The notes under the pieces are model-generated. The model was not told the origin of the DNA. It was given only the letters and a program-made list of their open reading frames with translations, and made no database searches. Positions 45,859-58,197 of a stretch of DNA of 64,000 nt are shown here, piece after piece. Position numbers and translations under genes: made by a program. Origin of the DNA: Mycolicibacterium lutetiense (GTDB lineage: Bacteria > Actinomycetota > Actinomycetes > Mycobacteriales > Mycobacteriaceae); the NCBI RefSeq assembly GCF_017876775.1, contig NZ_JAGIOP010000001.1, positions 1,426,001-1,490,000 of the forward strand, given 5' to 3'. How positions within the stretch are numbered: the stretch's first letter is position 1; every line of letters starts with the position of its first letter.

Positions 45859-47400
45859 ATGGCCATGAAGCTGCGTCCCAGCCGTCCCGTCGGCCAATCC
45901 CTCGTGCCGCTCGCCGAACAGGTCCAAGCGGTATCCGCCACCGGAAATCCCCTGCCGGATCTTCGGGTGACAGGAGTGACCCTGCGCGGCCAGGACGCCC
46001 GGCCCGGGGACCTGTTCGCCGCGTTGCCGGGGTCGGCGGTGCACGGTGCACGGTATTCGGCCGACGCGGTGGCCGCCGGTGCAGTGGCGGTGCTGACCGA
46101 TGCTGCCGGCGCCGCTGAGTTGGGCGCGCTCCAGGTGCCGGTTCTGATTCACCCGGACCCTCGTTCGGTGCTCGGTGAGGTGGCGTCCGAGGTGTACGGA
46201 CGTCCGTCGGAACGTCTGACTGTCATCGGGGTGACCGGAACCTCGGGTAAGACCACCACGACATATCTGGCCGAGGCCGGGCTCCGGGCCGCCGGCCGGG
46301 TGGCCGGACTGATCGGCACGGTGGGTGTGCGCATCGCCGGACGCGATCTGCCGAGCGCGCTGACTACGCCCGAGGCGCCGGATCTTCAGGCGTTGTTGGC
46401 GGTGATGGTCGAAAGTGGTGTCGACACCGTGGTGATGGAGGTGTCGAGCCACGCGCTGACACTGGGCCGGGTCGACGGGATCGTTTTCGCGCTCGGCGGG
46501 TTCACCAACCTGTCGCGCGATCACCTGGATTTCCATCCGACGATGCAGGACTACTTCGAGGCCAAGGCCGGCCTGTTCGATCCGGCGTCGCGCAACCATG
46601 CCGCCGCCGCGGTGGTCTGCGTGGACGACGATGCGGGCGTGGCGATGGCCGGCCGGGCCGAGAAGGTGGCGACCGTCAGCGCTGCGGGCGCCCCAGCGGA
46701 CTGGCAGGTGCGCCGGGTCTCGTCGGTCGGCGTCGGGTCCCAGGAGTTCACCCTCGTCGACCCGGCGGGCGTGGCCCACGAGATTCGGATCGGGCTGACC
46801 GGTGCCTACAACGTCGCCAACGCGGCGCTGGCGATCGCACTGCTGGACGGGGCCGGGGTGCCGCCCGAGCAGGCGGCCCCGGGACTGCGGATCGCGAACG
46901 TGCCGGGTCGGCTGCAGCCGATCGACCGCGGACAGGAGTTCCTGGCACTGGTCGATTACGCGCACAAGCCGGGCGCCCTGCAGGCGGTACTCGAGACACT
47001 CAGAGATTCGGGACCGGGCCGCATCGCGGTGGTGTTCGGGGCCGGTGGCAACCGGGATTCGGGCAAGCGCGCGCCGATGGGTCGGGTCGCGGCCGAATTG
47101 GCCGATCTCGTCGTCGTCACCGATGACAATCCCCGCGATGAGGACCCCGCATCGATCCGTGCGGCGATCATGGCCGGGGCCGCTGAAGCGCAGGATGGCG
47201 CCGAGGTCGTGGAGGTTGCGGATCGGCGGGCGGCCATCGACCGCGCGGTGGCCTGGGCCGGGCCCGGCGACATCGTGCTGATCGCCGGTAAGGGCCACGA
47301 GAGCGGGCAGACCGGTGGCGGTCACACCAGGCCGTTCGATGATCGTGACGAATTGGCGGCGGCGTTGGAGGCACTCACCGAAGGGGAGTCGGGCACGTGA
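45859..47400 (+). CDS. murE: UDP-MurNAc-L-Ala-D-Glu:meso-diaminopimelate ligase
   Basis: This 513-residue Mur ligase adds meso-diaminopimelate as the third residue of the stem peptide. The ATP loop is [12 protein letters not shown] and the substrate parts are [10 protein letters not shown] and [16 protein letters not shown] is the DNPR motif that marks DAP rather than lysine enzymes. GKGHESGQT closes the C-terminal domain. ATG 45859 or ATG 45865 could start it; no clear ribosome site is visible, and TACTGT sits 3 nt before the first ATG. Its stop overlaps the murF GTG (GTGA). Confidence 0.97.
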   Translation: MAMKLRPSRPVGQSLVPLAEQVQAVSATGNPLPDLRVTGVTLRGQDARPGDLFAALPGSAVHGARYSADAVAAGAVAVLTDAAGAAELGALQVPVLIHPDPRSVLGEVASEVYGRPSERLTVIGVTGTSGKTTTTYLAEAGLRAAGRVAGLIGTVGVRIAGRDLPSALTTPEAPDLQALLAVMVESGVDTVVMEVSSHALTLGRVDGIVFALGGFTNLSRDHLDFHPTMQDYFEAKAGLFDPASRNHAAAAVVCVDDDAGVAMAGRAEKVATVSAAGAPADWQVRRVSSVGVGSQEFTLVDPAGVAHEIRIGLTGAYNVANAALAIALLDGAGVPPEQAAPGLRIANVPGRLQPIDRGQEFLALVDYAHKPGALQAVLETLRDSGPGRIAVVFGAGGNRDSGKRAPMGRVAAELADLVVVTDDNPRDEDPASIRAAIMAGAAEAQDGAEVVEVADRRAAIDRAVAWAGPGDIVLIAGKGHESGQTGGGHTRPFDDRDELAAALEALTEGESGT

Positions 47401-48965
47401 TCGAGATGACCATTGCCAGGATCGCCGAGATCGTCGGCGGCGAGTTGGCCGACATCACTGCCGACGAGGCTGCCGCGACGCGCATCACCGGCACCGTGGA
47501 ATTCGACTCCCGCGCGATCGGCGCCGGTGGATTGTTCCTGGCGCTACCCGGTGCCCGCTCCGACGGCCATGACTTCGCGGCGCGGGCGGTGGCGGCCGGG
47601 GCTGTGGCTGTGCTGGCCGCGCGCCCGGTCGGGGTACCCGCGATCATCGTGAAAAAGCCCAGTGTCGCCGACGGGGGCGTCGATGTCTCCTCTGGCGCTT
47701 TGGAATTCGATACCGACGGGTCCGGTGCGGCGGTCCTGGCCGCGCTGGCCAAGTTGGCAGCGGCAGTGGCCGCCGAACTGGTCGCCGACGGGCTGACGAT
47801 CATCGGGGTGACGGGATCCTCGGGCAAGACCTCGACCAAGGATCTGCTGGCGGCGGTGCTGGATCCGCTCGGGCAGGTGATCGCGCCGCCGGGCTCGTTC
47901 AACAACGAGCTCGGGCATCCGTGGACCGTGCTGCGCGCCACGCCCGAGACCGACTACCTGATCTTGGAGATGTCGGCCCGGCATCCGGGCAATATCGCCG
48001 CTCTGGCCGCCATTGCCCCGCCGCAGATCGCGGTGGTGCTCAATGTGGGCACCGCTCATCTCGGTGAGTTCGGTTCGCGCGAGGCCATTGCCAGTACCAA
48101 AGCTGAGTTGCCGCAAGCTGTTCCGGCCTCCGGTGTGGTGATCCTCAACGTCGACGACACCGCGGTGGCGGCGATGGCCGGTAAGACCGAGGCCACGGTG
48201 GTGCGGGTCTCGCGGGAGCCCGGCTCCGCGGTCGACGTGTGGGCCGGGCCGGTCACCCTCGACGATCTGGCGCGCCCGCGGTTCGCGCTGCACGCGGGCG
48301 GTGGGGAAATCGAGGTGGCGCTGGCGGTGCACGGCGATCACCAGGTCGGCAATGCGTTGTGCGCGGCGGCGGTTGCGCTGCAGTGCGGCGCGAGCCTGGA
48401 CCAGGTGGCTACCGCGCTGGCGGGCGCGGGCCCGGTCTCGCGGCACCGGATGGCGGTCGGCACCCGTGCCGACGGTGTGACGGTGATCAACGACGCCTAC
48501 AACGCCAACCCGGATTCGATGCGCGCCGGCCTCAAGGCACTGGCCTGGATGGCCCGCCAGGGTGGTGGCGATGCGGGCGGTGACCTGCACGGAAAGCGGC
48601 GCAGCTGGGCAGTGTTGGGTGAAATGGCCGAACTGGGCGACGACGCGATAACCGAGCACGACGCCATCGGACGGTTCGCGGTGCGCTTAGATGTGTCTCG
48701 GTTAATCGTCGTCGGAACCGGGAGGACTATGAACGCCATGCACCACGGCGCGGTGATGGAGGGTTCGTGGGGATCTGAGTCCACGATGGTCGATGACGCC
48801 GATGCCGCGCTTGCCCTGCTGCAGGCTGAGCTGCAGCCCGGGGACGTGGTGCTGGTGAAGGCATCCAACTCGGTGGGGTTGGGTGCCCTGGCCGACGCGC
48901 TGGTTTCGGCAGAAGCTGGATCGCCGTCTCCGATGGCAGAAGAAGTTGGGAACGCCGACCGATGA
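47397..48965 (+). CDS. murF: UDP-MurNAc-tripeptide:D-alanyl-D-alanine ligase
   Basis: This 522-residue ligase finishes the UDP-MurNAc-pentapeptide by adding D-Ala-D-Ala. It has the P-loop [15 protein letters not shown], the NTVGNE-like [10 protein letters not shown] and the [12 protein letters not shown] metal-binding part. [11 protein letters not shown] and [10 protein letters not shown] form the C-terminal domain. The GTG start lies in the murE stop, and the ATG of mraY lies in its own stop. Two rare TTA codons fall close together near residues 430-436. Confidence 0.96.
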   Translation: MIEMTIARIAEIVGGELADITADEAAATRITGTVEFDSRAIGAGGLFLALPGARSDGHDFAARAVAAGAVAVLAARPVGVPAIIVKKPSVADGGVDVSSGALEFDTDGSGAAVLAALAKLAAAVAAELVADGLTIIGVTGSSGKTSTKDLLAAVLDPLGQVIAPPGSFNNELGHPWTVLRATPETDYLILEMSARHPGNIAALAAIAPPQIAVVLNVGTAHLGEFGSREAIASTKAELPQAVPASGVVILNVDDTAVAAMAGKTEATVVRVSREPGSAVDVWAGPVTLDDLARPRFALHAGGGEIEVALAVHGDHQVGNALCAAAVALQCGASLDQVATALAGAGPVSRHRMAVGTRADGVTVINDAYNANPDSMRAGLKALAWMARQGGGDAGGDLHGKRRSWAVLGEMAELGDDAITEHDAIGRFAVRLDVSRLIVVGTGRTMNAMHHGAVMEGSWGSESTMVDDADAALALLQAELQPGDVVLVKASNSVGLGALADALVSAEAGSPSPMAEEVGNADR

Positions 48966-50041
48966 AGCTCATCCTGATCGCCGTCGGTATCGCGCTGACG
49001 GTTTCGATCCTGCTCACCCCGGCGCTGATCCGGTTGTTCACCAAGCGCGGGCTAGGGCACGAGATCCGTGAGGACGGCCCGGCCAGCCACGCCAAGAAGC
49101 GCGGCACGCCGTCGATGGGCGGTGTGGCGATCGTGGCCGGTATCTGGGCGGCCTATCTGGGCGCCCATCTGGTCGGGGTGGCGCTGGGCGCTGAGGGACC
49201 GTCGGCCTCGGGCCTGCTCGTGCTCGGGCTGGCTACGATGCTCGGTCTGGTCGGCTTCGTCGATGACCTGATCAAGCTGCGGCGCTCGCGCAACCTGGGT
49301 CTGAACAAGACCGCCAAGACCGTCGGCCAGCTGACTGCCGCGGTGCTGTTCGGCGTGCTGGCGCTGCAGTTCCGCAACGGCGACGGTCTGACCCCGGGCA
49401 GCCCGGAGCTGTCCTATGTCCGCGAGATCGCCACGGTCACGTTGGCGTCGTGGGTGTTTGTGTTGTTCTGCGTCGTGATCGTCAGTGCCTGGTCCAACGC
49501 GGTGAACTTCACCGACGGTCTGGACGGGCTGGCGGCGGGCGCGATGGCGATGGTGACCGCGGCCTACGTCCTGATCACGTTCTGGCAGTACCGCAATGCT
49601 TGCGCCACGGCTCCGGGCCTGGGTTGTTACAACGTGCGCGACCCGCTGGACCTGGCGATCGTCGCGGCCGCGACCGCGGGCGCGTGTATCGGCTTCCTGT
49701 GGTGGAACGCCGCGCCGGCCAAGATCTTCATGGGTGACACCGGTTCGCTGGCGCTGGGCGGCATCATCGCCGGGTTGTCGGTGACCAGCCGCACCGAGAT
49801 CCTCGCGGTCGTCCTGGGCGCACTGTTCGTGGCCGAGGTGACCTCGGTGGTGGTGCAGATCCTGGCGTTCCGCACCACCGGCCGCCGGGTGTTCCGGATG
49901 GCTCCGTTCCATCACCATTTCGAGCTGGTGGGCTGGGCCGAGACGACGGTCATCATCCGGTTCTGGCTGCTGACGGCGATCGCCTGTGGTCTGGGTGTGG
50001 CCCTGTTCTACAGCGAGTGGCTCACCGCAGTCGGGGCCTGA
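48962..50041 (+). CDS. mraY: Phospho-N-acetylmuramoyl-pentapeptide transferase
   Basis: This 359-residue membrane enzyme moves phospho-MurNAc-pentapeptide onto undecaprenyl (in mycobacteria, decaprenyl) phosphate to make lipid I. About ten helices are visible. The Mg/substrate loops hold [11 protein letters not shown] (the aspartate pair), [27 protein letters not shown] and the His cluster [11 protein letters not shown]. In M. tuberculosis it is also called murX. It overlaps murF by 4 bp and shares one base with murD. Confidence 0.97.
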   Translation: MKLILIAVGIALTVSILLTPALIRLFTKRGLGHEIREDGPASHAKKRGTPSMGGVAIVAGIWAAYLGAHLVGVALGAEGPSASGLLVLGLATMLGLVGFVDDLIKLRRSRNLGLNKTAKTVGQLTAAVLFGVLALQFRNGDGLTPGSPELSYVREIATVTLASWVFVLFCVVIVSAWSNAVNFTDGLDGLAAGAMAMVTAAYVLITFWQYRNACATAPGLGCYNVRDPLDLAIVAAATAGACIGFLWWNAAPAKIFMGDTGSLALGGIIAGLSVTSRTEILAVVLGALFVAEVTSVVVQILAFRTTGRRVFRMAPFHHHFELVGWAETTVIIRFWLLTAIACGLGVALFYSEWLTAVGA

Positions 50042-51534
50042 TGGTGGCGGGCCCATCCGGCGGGCGCGGCGGTGGCGACGATCTCTCCCTGCTGACCCCG
50101 GGTGCCCCGGTGTTGGTGACCGGTGCCGGGGTGACCGGACGGGCCGTGCTGGCGGCGCTGGCGCCCCTCGGCGTGGCGGCGACGCTGTGTGATGACAATG
50201 TCGATGCCCTGCGCGTCCTCGCCGAGCAGGGCACCGCCGTCATCGACCCGGCCGGGGCCATCGCCGGCATCGCCGACTACGCCCTGGTGGTGACGAGCCC
50301 GGGATTCCCGCCCACAGCTGCCGTGTTGGCCGCAGCGGCCGGGGCCGGGGTACCGATCTGGGGCGATGTGGAGCTGGCCTGGCGGTTGGATGCCGCGGGT
50401 CGTTACGGTCCGCCTCGGCGCTGGCTGGTGGTCACCGGCACCAATGGCAAGACCACCACCACATCGATGCTGCACGAGATGCTGCTGGCCGATGGGCGTC
50501 GAAGCCTGTTGTGCGGCAACATCGGTGACCCGGTGCTGGCTGTTCTGGACCAGCCCGCGGAGTTGCTGGCGGTCGAGCTCTCCAGCTTTCAGTTGCACTG
50601 GGCGCCCTCATTGCGCCCGGACGCCGGCGTGGTGCTCAACGTTGCCGAGGACCATCTGGACTGGCACGGTTCGATGGCCGCCTATGCCGCCGACAAGGCT
50701 CGCGCGCTGGCCGGCCGGGTGGCCGTGGTGGGTCTCGACGATCCGGTGGCCGCCGGTCTGCTGCCGGCCGCCGGGGCACCGGTTCGGGTCGGCTTCCGGC
50801 TGGGTGAACCGGCCGACGGCGAACTCGGCGTGCGTGACGGCACGCTCGTCGACCGCGCGTTCGGCGACGGTGTCGAGTTGGCTGATGCCGCGACGATCGG
50901 GGTGGCCGGTCCGGTCGGCGTGCTCGATGCGCTGGCGGCTGCGGCGCTGGCCCGTGCCGTCGGGGTGGCGCCCGATTCGATCGCGAGCGCGTTGGCGTCG
51001 TTCCAGGTCGGAAGGCACCGTGCCGAGCTGGTCGGGGAGGCCGACGGGGTGCGCTACGTCGACGATTCCAAGGCCACCAATCCGCATGCTGCGCAGGCCT
51101 CGATCACCGCGTTCGACCGCGTGATCTGGATCGCCGGGGGCTTGCTGAAGGGCGCTTCGGTCGACGAGTTGGTGCGTGAGGTGGCGAATCGCCTGGTTGC
51201 TGCGGTGCTGATCGGACGGGATCGGCAGATGGTTGCCGATGCGTTATCGCGACACGCCCCGGATGTCCCCGTTGTCGAGGTTGTGACGGGGGAGGATTCT
51301 GGGGTGCTTGAGACAAATGAGTCTATTGGTGATCATGTGACTCGTGTGATCGACGTCGGGGACCGCTCGGTCTCCGACGCGGTCATGGCGGCGGTCGTCG
51401 ATGTCGCCCGCGGGCTGGCCGGCGCGGGTGACACCGTGTTGCTGGCCCCGGCAGGCGCGTCCTTCGATCAGTTCAGCGGCTACGGCCAGCGTGGCGATGC
51501 TTTCGCCGGCGCCGTTCGCGCCGCGATCGGGTAA
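50041..51534 (+). CDS. murD: UDP-MurNAc-L-alanine:D-glutamate ligase
   Basis: This 497-residue Mur ligase adds D-glutamate to UDP-MurNAc-L-Ala. The N-terminal UDP site is [17 protein letters not shown]. The ATP loop is [15 protein letters not shown], then [10 protein letters not shown] and [11 protein letters not shown], and the C-terminal domain has [12 protein letters not shown] and [18 protein letters not shown] 50041 shares its A with the mraY stop TGA. The Gly-rich first 20 residues ([10 protein letters not shown]) are not seen in other MurD, from memory. Confidence 0.96.
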   Translation: MVAGPSGGRGGGDDLSLLTPGAPVLVTGAGVTGRAVLAALAPLGVAATLCDDNVDALRVLAEQGTAVIDPAGAIAGIADYALVVTSPGFPPTAAVLAAAAGAGVPIWGDVELAWRLDAAGRYGPPRRWLVVTGTNGKTTTTSMLHEMLLADGRRSLLCGNIGDPVLAVLDQPAELLAVELSSFQLHWAPSLRPDAGVVLNVAEDHLDWHGSMAAYAADKARALAGRVAVVGLDDPVAAGLLPAAGAPVRVGFRLGEPADGELGVRDGTLVDRAFGDGVELADAATIGVAGPVGVLDALAAAALARAVGVAPDSIASALASFQVGRHRAELVGEADGVRYVDDSKATNPHAAQASITAFDRVIWIAGGLLKGASVDELVREVANRLVAAVLIGRDRQMVADALSRHAPDVPVVEVVTGEDSGVLETNESIGDHVTRVIDVGDRSVSDAVMAAVVDVARGLAGAGDTVLLAPAGASFDQFSGYGQRGDAFAGAVRAAIG

Positions 51535-51539
51535 CCGAG

Positions 51540-53198
51540 GTGGCCGGCATCCTGGCCCGGTTGCGCCGCCGTGACGGTGCCGCAACGGGCGACAACTCCG
51601 ATTCAGCCGCAGCCGGATCATCTGAGGCCGCACCCGCCTCGAAAGCCGCGGCTGGATCGTCCGAGGCTCCACGGACCCGGTTCGGCGCCTGGCTGAGCCG
51701 TCCGATGACCTCGTTTCACCTGATCATCGCGGTCACCGCGCTCCTCACCACACTCGGTCTGATCATGGTGCTCTCGGCATCGGGGGTGTATTCGTACGAC
51801 TTCGACGGGTCGCCCTGGGCGGTGTTCGGCCGCCAGGTGATGTGGACGGGCGTCGGACTGTTTGCGTTCTATGTGGCCCTGCGGATGCCGGTGCGCACCC
51901 TGCGCCGGATTGCGTTCCCCGGGTTCGCCTTCACCATCGTGCTGCTGATCCTGGTGCTCATTCCCGGAATCGGCAAGGTGGCCAACGGCTCTCGCGGCTG
52001 GTTCGTCGTTGCCGGGTTCTCGATGCAGCCCTCGGAGCTGGCCAAGATCGCCTTCGCCATCTGGGGCGCGCACCTGCTGGCGGCCCGGCGCCTGGAGCGG
52101 GCCTCGTTGCGCGAGATGCTGATCCCGCTGGTGCCCGCCGCGGTGATCGCGCTCGCGTTGATCGTCGCCCAGCCCGACCTCGGGCAGACCGTCTCGCTGA
52201 GCATCATCCTGCTCGGTCTGCTGTGGTACGCGGGCCTCCCGTTGCGGGTGTTCCTGTCCTCGCTGTTGGCCGCGGTGCTGGCGGCCGGCGTGCTGGCACT
52301 GTCGGCGGGCTACCGGTCCGACCGCGTGCAGTCCTGGCTCGACCCGGCGGCCGATTCGCAGGGGATCGGCTACCAATCCCGGCAGGCCCGGTTCGCCCTG
52401 GCCAACGGCGGTGTCTTCGGTGACGGCCTGGGCCAGGGGACGGCGAAGTGGAACTACCTGCCCAACGCCCACAACGACTTCATCTTCGCCATCATCGGCG
52501 AGGAGCTGGGATTCGTCGGCGCAGTGGGTCTGCTGGCCCTGTTCGGACTGTTCGCCTACACCGGCATGCGCATCGCCCGCCGGTCCGCCGATCCGTTCCT
52601 GCGCCTGCTGACGGCCACCACCACACTGTGGGTGGTCGGCCAGATGTTCATCAACGTCGGCTACGTGGTGGGCCTGTTGCCGGTCACCGGGCTGCAGCTG
52701 CCGTTGATCTCGGCCGGTGGATCTTCGCAAGCCACAACACTTCTGATGATGGGGCTGATCACCAACGCGGCTCGGCACGAACCGGAGGCCGTGGCGGCGC
52801 TGCGGGCCGGGCGTGATGACCGGATGACCCGGCTGCTGCGGCTGCCGTTACCCGAGCCCTATGTCCCCACCCGCCTTGAGACCGCCCGCAACCGGCTGCA
52901 CGACCGTCGAAAGCCATCCGCACGCGGTGCGGGCAAGCCTGCAGGCAAGACTGGCGCCAAGCCGACGGCCGGTAAGCAACAACGCAGGCCGGCCGGATCC
53001 GGAAAAGGCGGGACCAAGCAGGGGCAGGCGGGTGCCCGACGCCGCGCGCCGCATGCCGCCGACCGGCCGGTACGCCGGTCCGGACGCGCCGCTGGTCAGC
53101 AGCCGCCCGGGGACGGTAAGTCCCCGGTCCGATATGGTGCAGGCCAGCGGAAACAGGGTCAACGGACCCGGACTTTGGAAGGTCAGCGTTACGGGTGA
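51540..53198 (+). CDS. ftsW: Septal peptidoglycan glycosyltransferase FtsW
   Basis: This 552-residue SEDS polymerase has ten helices and works with PbpB to build septal glycan. Key loops are [38 protein letters not shown] with the catalytic Asp region, [20 protein letters not shown] and [12 protein letters not shown] cytoplasmic head of ~55 residues and a strongly basic tail of ~130 residues (Lys/Arg/Gly/Gln) are extra. In M. tuberculosis such a tail contacts the acidic FtsZ tail. GTG 51540 begins 5 bp after murD. Its stop overlaps the murG GTG. Confidence 0.96.
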   Translation: MAGILARLRRRDGAATGDNSDSAAAGSSEAAPASKAAAGSSEAPRTRFGAWLSRPMTSFHLIIAVTALLTTLGLIMVLSASGVYSYDFDGSPWAVFGRQVMWTGVGLFAFYVALRMPVRTLRRIAFPGFAFTIVLLILVLIPGIGKVANGSRGWFVVAGFSMQPSELAKIAFAIWGAHLLAARRLERASLREMLIPLVPAAVIALALIVAQPDLGQTVSLSIILLGLLWYAGLPLRVFLSSLLAAVLAAGVLALSAGYRSDRVQSWLDPAADSQGIGYQSRQARFALANGGVFGDGLGQGTAKWNYLPNAHNDFIFAIIGEELGFVGAVGLLALFGLFAYTGMRIARRSADPFLRLLTATTTLWVVGQMFINVGYVVGLLPVTGLQLPLISAGGSSQATTLLMMGLITNAARHEPEAVAALRAGRDDRMTRLLRLPLPEPYVPTRLETARNRLHDRRKPSARGAGKPAGKTGAKPTAGKQQRRPAGSGKGGTKQGQAGARRRAPHAADRPVRRSGRAAGQQPPGDGKSPVRYGAGQRKQGQRTRTLEGQRYG

Positions 53199-54385
53199 GT
53201 GAGGGTAAGGCGGGGCGCGGGATATCTGGTCCTCGGGGGCAGGAGCGCAGCGACCGGGGGATATCCGTAGTTCTGGCTGGGGGCGGCACGGCGGGTCACG
53301 TCGAACCGGCCATGGCGGTGGCCGATGCGCTGCGGGATCTCGACCCGCAGGTTCGGATCACCGCTCTCGGAACGGCCCGCGGTCTGGAGACCCGGCTGGT
53401 TCCGCAACGCGGCTATGACCTCGAGCTGATCACTCCGGTGCCGCTGCCGCGCAAGCCGTCGGGAGATCTGGTGCGGTTGCCGCTGCGCGTGCGTACCGCG
53501 ATTCGCCAGACCCGTTCGGTGCTGGCCGGCGTGGAGGCCGATGTGGTGATCGGGTTCGGTGGCTACGTCGCACTGCCTGCCTACCTCGCGGCGCGTGGCG
53601 GCTTCGGCGTGCGCGGCCGTCGGCGCGCTGTCCCGGTGGTGGTCCACGAGGCCAACGCGAGGGCCGGCCTGGCCAACCGGGTCGGTGCGGTGTCGGCTCG
53701 CCGGGTGCTCGCGGCGGTGCCCAAACCCGGGCTGCGCAAGGTAGAGGTGGTCGGGGTGCCGGTGCGAGCGGCGATCACGTCGCTGGACCGTGCGGCACTG
53801 CGCGCGGAAGCCAGGGAATTTTTCGGATTCGCGCCGGATGCCAAGGTGCTCTTGGTGTTCGGCGGTTCGCAGGGGGCGCAGTCGATCAACCGTGCGGTGG
53901 CCTCGGCTGCCGAAGCCCTTGGTGCTGCCGGTGTTTCGGTGCTGCATGCGCACGGGCCGAAGAACACCCTTGATCTGCCGCCGGCTGCGTCGGGGGCACC
54001 GCCGTATGTCGCGGTGCCGTATCTGGACCGGATGGACCTGGCCTATGCCGCAGCCGATCTGGCAATCTGCCGGTCCGGGGCAATGACAGTTGCCGAGGTG
54101 ACCGCCGTCGGACTGCCCGCCGTGTACGTCCCGCTGCCGATCGGCAACGGTGAACAGCGGCTCAACGCCCTGCCGGTGGTTTCGGCCGGTGGCGGCATCG
54201 TCGTCGACGATGTGCAGCTCAACGGTGAATTCGTGGCCGATACGGTCGCCGGCCTGATGACCGACGACGCGCGGTTGGCGGGGATGACGGCCGCCGCCTC
54301 GCTGTCGGGCCATCCCGATGCCGCTCGGCGGGTGGCGCAGGTCGCCCTGGATATCGCACGTGCTCAACGAAAGAGACTGCAGTGA
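53195..54385 (+). CDS. murG: UDP-GlcNAc:lipid I GlcNAc transferase
   Basis: This 396-residue GT28 enzyme adds GlcNAc to lipid I, giving lipid II at the inner membrane face. The first glycine loop is [17 protein letters not shown], then [42 protein letters not shown] and [15 protein letters not shown], where the acidic UDP-GlcNAc residue sits, followed by [13 protein letters not shown]. The basic, glycine-rich first 20 residues are variable. The GTG start overlaps the ftsW stop and its own stop overlaps murC by 4 bp. Confidence 0.96.
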   Translation: MSEGKAGRGISGPRGQERSDRGISVVLAGGGTAGHVEPAMAVADALRDLDPQVRITALGTARGLETRLVPQRGYDLELITPVPLPRKPSGDLVRLPLRVRTAIRQTRSVLAGVEADVVIGFGGYVALPAYLAARGGFGVRGRRRAVPVVVHEANARAGLANRVGAVSARRVLAAVPKPGLRKVEVVGVPVRAAITSLDRAALRAEAREFFGFAPDAKVLLVFGGSQGAQSINRAVASAAEALGAAGVSVLHAHGPKNTLDLPPAASGAPPYVAVPYLDRMDLAYAAADLAICRSGAMTVAEVTAVGLPAVYVPLPIGNGEQRLNALPVVSAGGGIVVDDVQLNGEFVADTVAGLMTDDARLAGMTAAASLSGHPDAARRVAQVALDIARAQRKRLQ

Positions 54386-55842
54386 ACGGTAATTCACTTC
54401 CGGCTGAACTGCAGCGGGTACACATGGTCGGGATCGGGGGAGCCGGGATGTCGGGCGTGGCCCGGATCCTGCTCGACCGGGGCGGCCAGGTGTCCGGATC
54501 CGACGCCAAGGAGTCGCGCGGCGTCGTGGCCTTACGCGCCCGCGGTGCCGAGGTCAGAATCGGTCATGACGCGTCGTCACTGGATCTGTTGCCGGGCGGG
54601 CCGACCGCGGTGGTCACCACCCACGCAGCGATCCCCAAGACCAATCCGGAACTGGTCGAGGCCCGGCGCCGCGGAATCCCGGTGATCCTGCGCCCGGTGG
54701 TGCTGGCCAAGCTGATGGCCGGCTACACGACACTGATGGTGACGGGGACCCACGGCAAGACCACGACGACGTCGATGCTCATCGTGGCGTTGCAGCACAG
54801 CGGATTCGACCCGTCGTTCGCGGTGGGTGGCGAACTGGGCGAGGCGGGCACCAACGCCCATCACGGCAGCGGGACGTGCTTTGTCGCCGAGGCCGACGAG
54901 AGTGACGGCTCGCTGCTGGAATACACCCCGAATGTCGCGGTGGTCACCAACATCGAGGCCGACCACCTGGATTTCTTCGGTAGTGAGCAGGCCTACACCG
55001 CGGTGTTCTCCGCATTCGTGGATCGCATCGCACCCGGCGGTGCACTCGTGGTCTGCACCGATGACCCGGGGGCTGCTGCGCTCGCCGAACACACTGACTC
55101 ATTGGGGATCCGGGTGCTGCGCTACGGCAGCACGCCCACCGGCGACCTGGCCGGCACCTTGCTGAGCTGGGAACAGCACGGGACCGGGGCCGTGGCGCAT
55201 ATCCAGCTCGCCGGTGAGCCGCACCCGCGCGCGATCCGGCTCGCGGTGCCCGGCCGACACATGGCGCTCAATGCGCTCGGTGCGCTGCTGGCCGGGATCG
55301 AGGCCGGTGCGCCGACCGAAGCCGTGCTCGACGGGCTGGCCGGATTCGAGGGGGTGCGACGGCGGTTCGAGCTGGTCGGATCACTCGGCGGTGTCCGGGT
55401 CTTCGATGACTATGCGCACCATCCCACCGAGGTCCGGGCCACCCTGGAGGCCGCCAGGTCGGTCGTCGACCAGACCGGTGGCCGGGTGGTTGTCGCGTTC
55501 CAGCCGCACTTGTACTCGCGCACAGCGACGTTCGCGACGGAGTTCGGCGCCGCCCTCAGCGCTGCCGACGAGGTCTTCGTGCTCGACGTGTACGGCGCGC
55601 GTGAGCAGCCGCTTCCCGGGATCAGCGGAGCCACGGTCGCCGAGTATGTCAGCGCGCCGGTCACCTACGTGCCCGACTTCTCGGCGGTCGCCGCGGCGGT
55701 CGCCGCCTCGGCCCGCGTCGGTGACGTGGTCCTCACCATGGGTGCCGGTGACGTGACCATGCTGGGCAAGGAAATCGTGACCGAGCTCGGAATCAAGGCG
55801 AATCGCCATGCGCCGGGCCGTCCCTCGACGGATTCGGCGTGA
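54382..55842 (+). CDS. murC: UDP-N-acetylmuramate:L-alanine ligase
   Basis: This 486-residue enzyme starts the stem peptide by adding L-alanine to UDP-MurNAc. It has [18 protein letters not shown] for UDP binding, [15 protein letters not shown] for [26 protein letters not shown] and the C-terminal [19 protein letters not shown]. The C-terminus (PGRPSTDSA) is short. The GTG start overlaps the murG stop, and ftsQ starts inside its own stop. Confidence 0.97.
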   Translation: MNGNSLPAELQRVHMVGIGGAGMSGVARILLDRGGQVSGSDAKESRGVVALRARGAEVRIGHDASSLDLLPGGPTAVVTTHAAIPKTNPELVEARRRGIPVILRPVVLAKLMAGYTTLMVTGTHGKTTTTSMLIVALQHSGFDPSFAVGGELGEAGTNAHHGSGTCFVAEADESDGSLLEYTPNVAVVTNIEADHLDFFGSEQAYTAVFSAFVDRIAPGGALVVCTDDPGAAALAEHTDSLGIRVLRYGSTPTGDLAGTLLSWEQHGTGAVAHIQLAGEPHPRAIRLAVPGRHMALNALGALLAGIEAGAPTEAVLDGLAGFEGVRRRFELVGSLGGVRVFDDYAHHPTEVRATLEAARSVVDQTGGRVVVAFQPHLYSRTATFATEFGAALSAADEVFVLDVYGAREQPLPGISGATVAEYVSAPVTYVPDFSAVAAAVAASARVGDVVLTMGAGDVTMLGKEIVTELGIKANRHAPGRPSTDSA

Positions 55843-56822
55843 CCGAAACGGGCCCCGGCGGTCCTGACGAGGCGGCCGAGGAACCCGGTCCGGCCGAGTC
55901 CGGTGAGTCGCCCGTGGCTGAGTCCGACGAGCCCGCGGCTGGATCTGGCGAGGCAGCGGGTGAGTCCGGCGAGCCCGCGGCCGGTTCTGATGTGCGGGAC
56001 GCCGACTTCGAAGGACCCCGCCGACGCGCCCGGCGCGAGCGCGAGGAACGCCGGGTGGCGCGGGACCGGGCGGTGGCGATCGAGCATGCCCGCCGTGAGG
56101 CCAAGCGCAAGGTCAACGGGCAGCCCTCAGACGCGCCGAACACGTTGGCCCGCGGCACTATTCGCGGTCTGAAGGTGCTGTTGTGGTCCGCATTGGCCAG
56201 TGTGGTGGCGGTGGCATTAGGTCTGGTTCTGTACTTCACGCCGGCGATGTCGGCGCGCAATGTGCTGGTCAGCGGCGCGGCCGCAGTGCCGCAGGAGCAG
56301 GTGCTGGCGACCGCGGCGGTAGCGCCGGGCACGCCGCTGTTGCAGATCGACACGGACGCGGTCGCCGAGCGGGTGGCCATGATCCGGCGGGTCGCCACCG
56401 CCCGGGTGCAGCGTGAGTATCCGTCGACCCTGCGGATCACGGTGGTCGAGCGGGTGCCGGTGGTGGTCAAGGACTATCCCGATGGTCCGCATCTGTTCGA
56501 CCGCGACGGAGTCGATTTCGCCACCGAACCGCCGCCGCCGACGTTGCCGTATCTGGACGCCGACCATCCGGGCCCGGCTGATCCGGCCACCAAGGCTGCG
56601 CTCGAGGTGATGTCGGCACTGCCGCCGGATGTGATCGCACAGGTGGGCCGGATCGCGGCCCCGTCGGTGGCCTCGATTGCGTTGACGCTGACCGACGGTC
56701 GGGTCGTGGTGTGGGGGACCAACGATCGGACCGAGGAGAAGGCGCTGAAGCTGGCCGCCCTACTGACCCAACCGGGGCATACGTACGACGTGTCGAGCCC
56801 AGATCTACCGACTGTCAAGTAG
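55839..56822 (+). CDS. ftsQ: Cell division protein FtsQ
   Basis: This 327-residue bitopic divisome protein has an unusually acidic, repetitive head (residues 1-55, with EPAAGS twice and many GE/SG pairs) and then a basic patch ([12 protein letters not shown]). A membrane helix ([21 protein letters not shown]), a POTRA domain ([23 protein letters not shown]) and the beta domain ([13 protein letters not shown]) follow. It bridges FtsL to other septal proteins. It is coupled to murC. ftsZ follows after 180 bp with promoters of its own. Confidence 0.94.
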   Translation: MTETGPGGPDEAAEEPGPAESGESPVAESDEPAAGSGEAAGESGEPAAGSDVRDADFEGPRRRARREREERRVARDRAVAIEHARREAKRKVNGQPSDAPNTLARGTIRGLKVLLWSALASVVAVALGLVLYFTPAMSARNVLVSGAAAVPQEQVLATAAVAPGTPLLQIDTDAVAERVAMIRRVATARVQREYPSTLRITVVERVPVVVKDYPDGPHLFDRDGVDFATEPPPPTLPYLDADHPGPADPATKAALEVMSALPPDVIAQVGRIAAPSVASIALTLTDGRVVVWGTNDRTEEKALKLAALLTQPGHTYDVSSPDLPTVK

Positions 56823-56910
56823 TTCGAGGCAAAATTGCCGCGCGGCGCGTCGGCGCGCCTGCCGCGATCACCGGCGTCGGCCCCCTACCGTTCTGTTTGC
56901 GCGGGACTAC

Positions 56911-56934
56911 TTGACATAACTCTAAGCCTATGGT
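56911..56934 (+). promoter_or_regulatory. Candidate ftsZ promoter elements
   Basis: A perfect -35-like TTGACA (56911-56916) is followed by TATGGT (56929-56934), but the spacer is only 12 bp, so the two may belong to different start sites. GGTTGAGGTTGA just downstream is a direct repeat. Several promoters are known before ftsZ in M. tuberculosis. Confidence 0.4.
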
Positions 56935-57002
56935 TGAGGTTGAGAGTTTGCAGGACAAGGGTTCCGCGGCCATCAACACCCAACCTGGGAGGAAGACGAT
57001 CC

Positions 57003-58163
57003 ATGACCCCCCCGCATAACTACCTCGCGGTAATCAAGGTGGTTGGTATCGGCGGCGGCGGTGTCAACGCCGTCAACCGGATGATCGAACAGGGCCTCAA
57101 GGGCGTCGAGTTCATCGCCATCAATACCGACGCACAGGCACTGCTGATGAGCGACGCCGACGTCAAGCTCGACGTCGGCCGCGACTCGACCCGTGGACTC
57201 GGCGCAGGTGCGGACCCCGAAGTGGGCCGCAAGGCTGCCGAGGACGCCAAGGACGACATCGAGGAGCTGCTCCGCGGCGCCGACATGGTGTTCGTCACCG
57301 CCGGTGAGGGCGGCGGCACCGGAACTGGTGGCGCACCCGTCGTCGCGTCGATCGCGCGCAAGCTCGGTGCACTCACCGTCGGCGTCGTCACCCGGCCGTT
57401 CTCCTTCGAGGGCAAGCGCCGAAGCAACCAGGCCGAGAACGGTATTCAGTCTCTGCGTGAGAGCTGCGACACCCTCATCGTGATTCCCAACGACCGGCTG
57501 CTGCAGATGGGTGACGCCGCAGTCTCGTTGATGGACGCGTTCCGCAGCGCTGACGAGGTCCTGCTCAACGGCGTCCAGGGCATCACCGATCTGATCACCA
57601 CGCCCGGTCTGATCAACGTCGACTTCGCCGACGTCAAGGGAGTGATGAGCGGCGCGGGTACGGCGCTGATGGGCATCGGCTCGGCCCGCGGCGACGGCCG
57701 GGCGCTCAAGGCCGCCGAGATCGCGATCAACTCGCCGCTGCTGGAAGCTTCGATGGAAGGCGCGCAGGGCGTGCTGCTGTCGGTGGCCGGCGGCAGTGAC
57801 CTCGGCCTGTTCGAGATCAACGAGGCTGCCTCGCTGGTGCAGGACGCGGCCCATCCCGAGGCCAACATCATCTTCGGCACGGTGATCGACGACTCGCTCG
57901 GTGACGAGGTGCGGGTCACCGTGATCGCGGCGGGCTTCGACATGGCCGGGCCGAGTCGCAAGCCGGTGGTCAGCCCGAGCGCAGCGCAGACCCAGCCGAT
58001 CGCATCGGCCCGCTCCGGCAAGGTGACCACGTCACTGTTCGAACCGACGGATGCGGTGAGCGTCCCGGCACACACCAATGGCGCCACCGTCAGCGTCGGT
58101 GGCGACGGAGACGGCGGGATCGCCGACGACGATGTCGACGTGCCGCCGTTCATGAGGCACTGA
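57003..58163 (+). CDS. ftsZ: Cell division protein FtsZ
   Basis: This 386-residue tubulin-like GTPase forms the Z ring. The N-terminal [15 protein letters not shown] and the tubulin signature GGGTGTG (103-109) bind [25 protein letters not shown] holds the T7 loop for GTP hydrolysis. The C-terminal linker leads to [12 protein letters not shown], the peptide bound by SepF and FtsW. ATG 57003 has GGGAGGAAG before it. Longer reading upstream is non-coding promoter sequence. Confidence 0.98.
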   Translation: MTPPHNYLAVIKVVGIGGGGVNAVNRMIEQGLKGVEFIAINTDAQALLMSDADVKLDVGRDSTRGLGAGADPEVGRKAAEDAKDDIEELLRGADMVFVTAGEGGGTGTGGAPVVASIARKLGALTVGVVTRPFSFEGKRRSNQAENGIQSLRESCDTLIVIPNDRLLQMGDAAVSLMDAFRSADEVLLNGVQGITDLITTPGLINVDFADVKGVMSGAGTALMGIGSARGDGRALKAAEIAINSPLLEASMEGAQGVLLSVAGGSDLGLFEINEAASLVQDAAHPEANIIFGTVIDDSLGDEVRVTVIAAGFDMAGPSRKPVVSPSAAQTQPIASARSGKVTTSLFEPTDAVSVPAHTNGATVSVGGDGDGGIADDDVDVPPFMRH

Positions 58164-58197
58164 GCGGGGCCCGGCAGCGGGTTCGGAAACCGGGATT

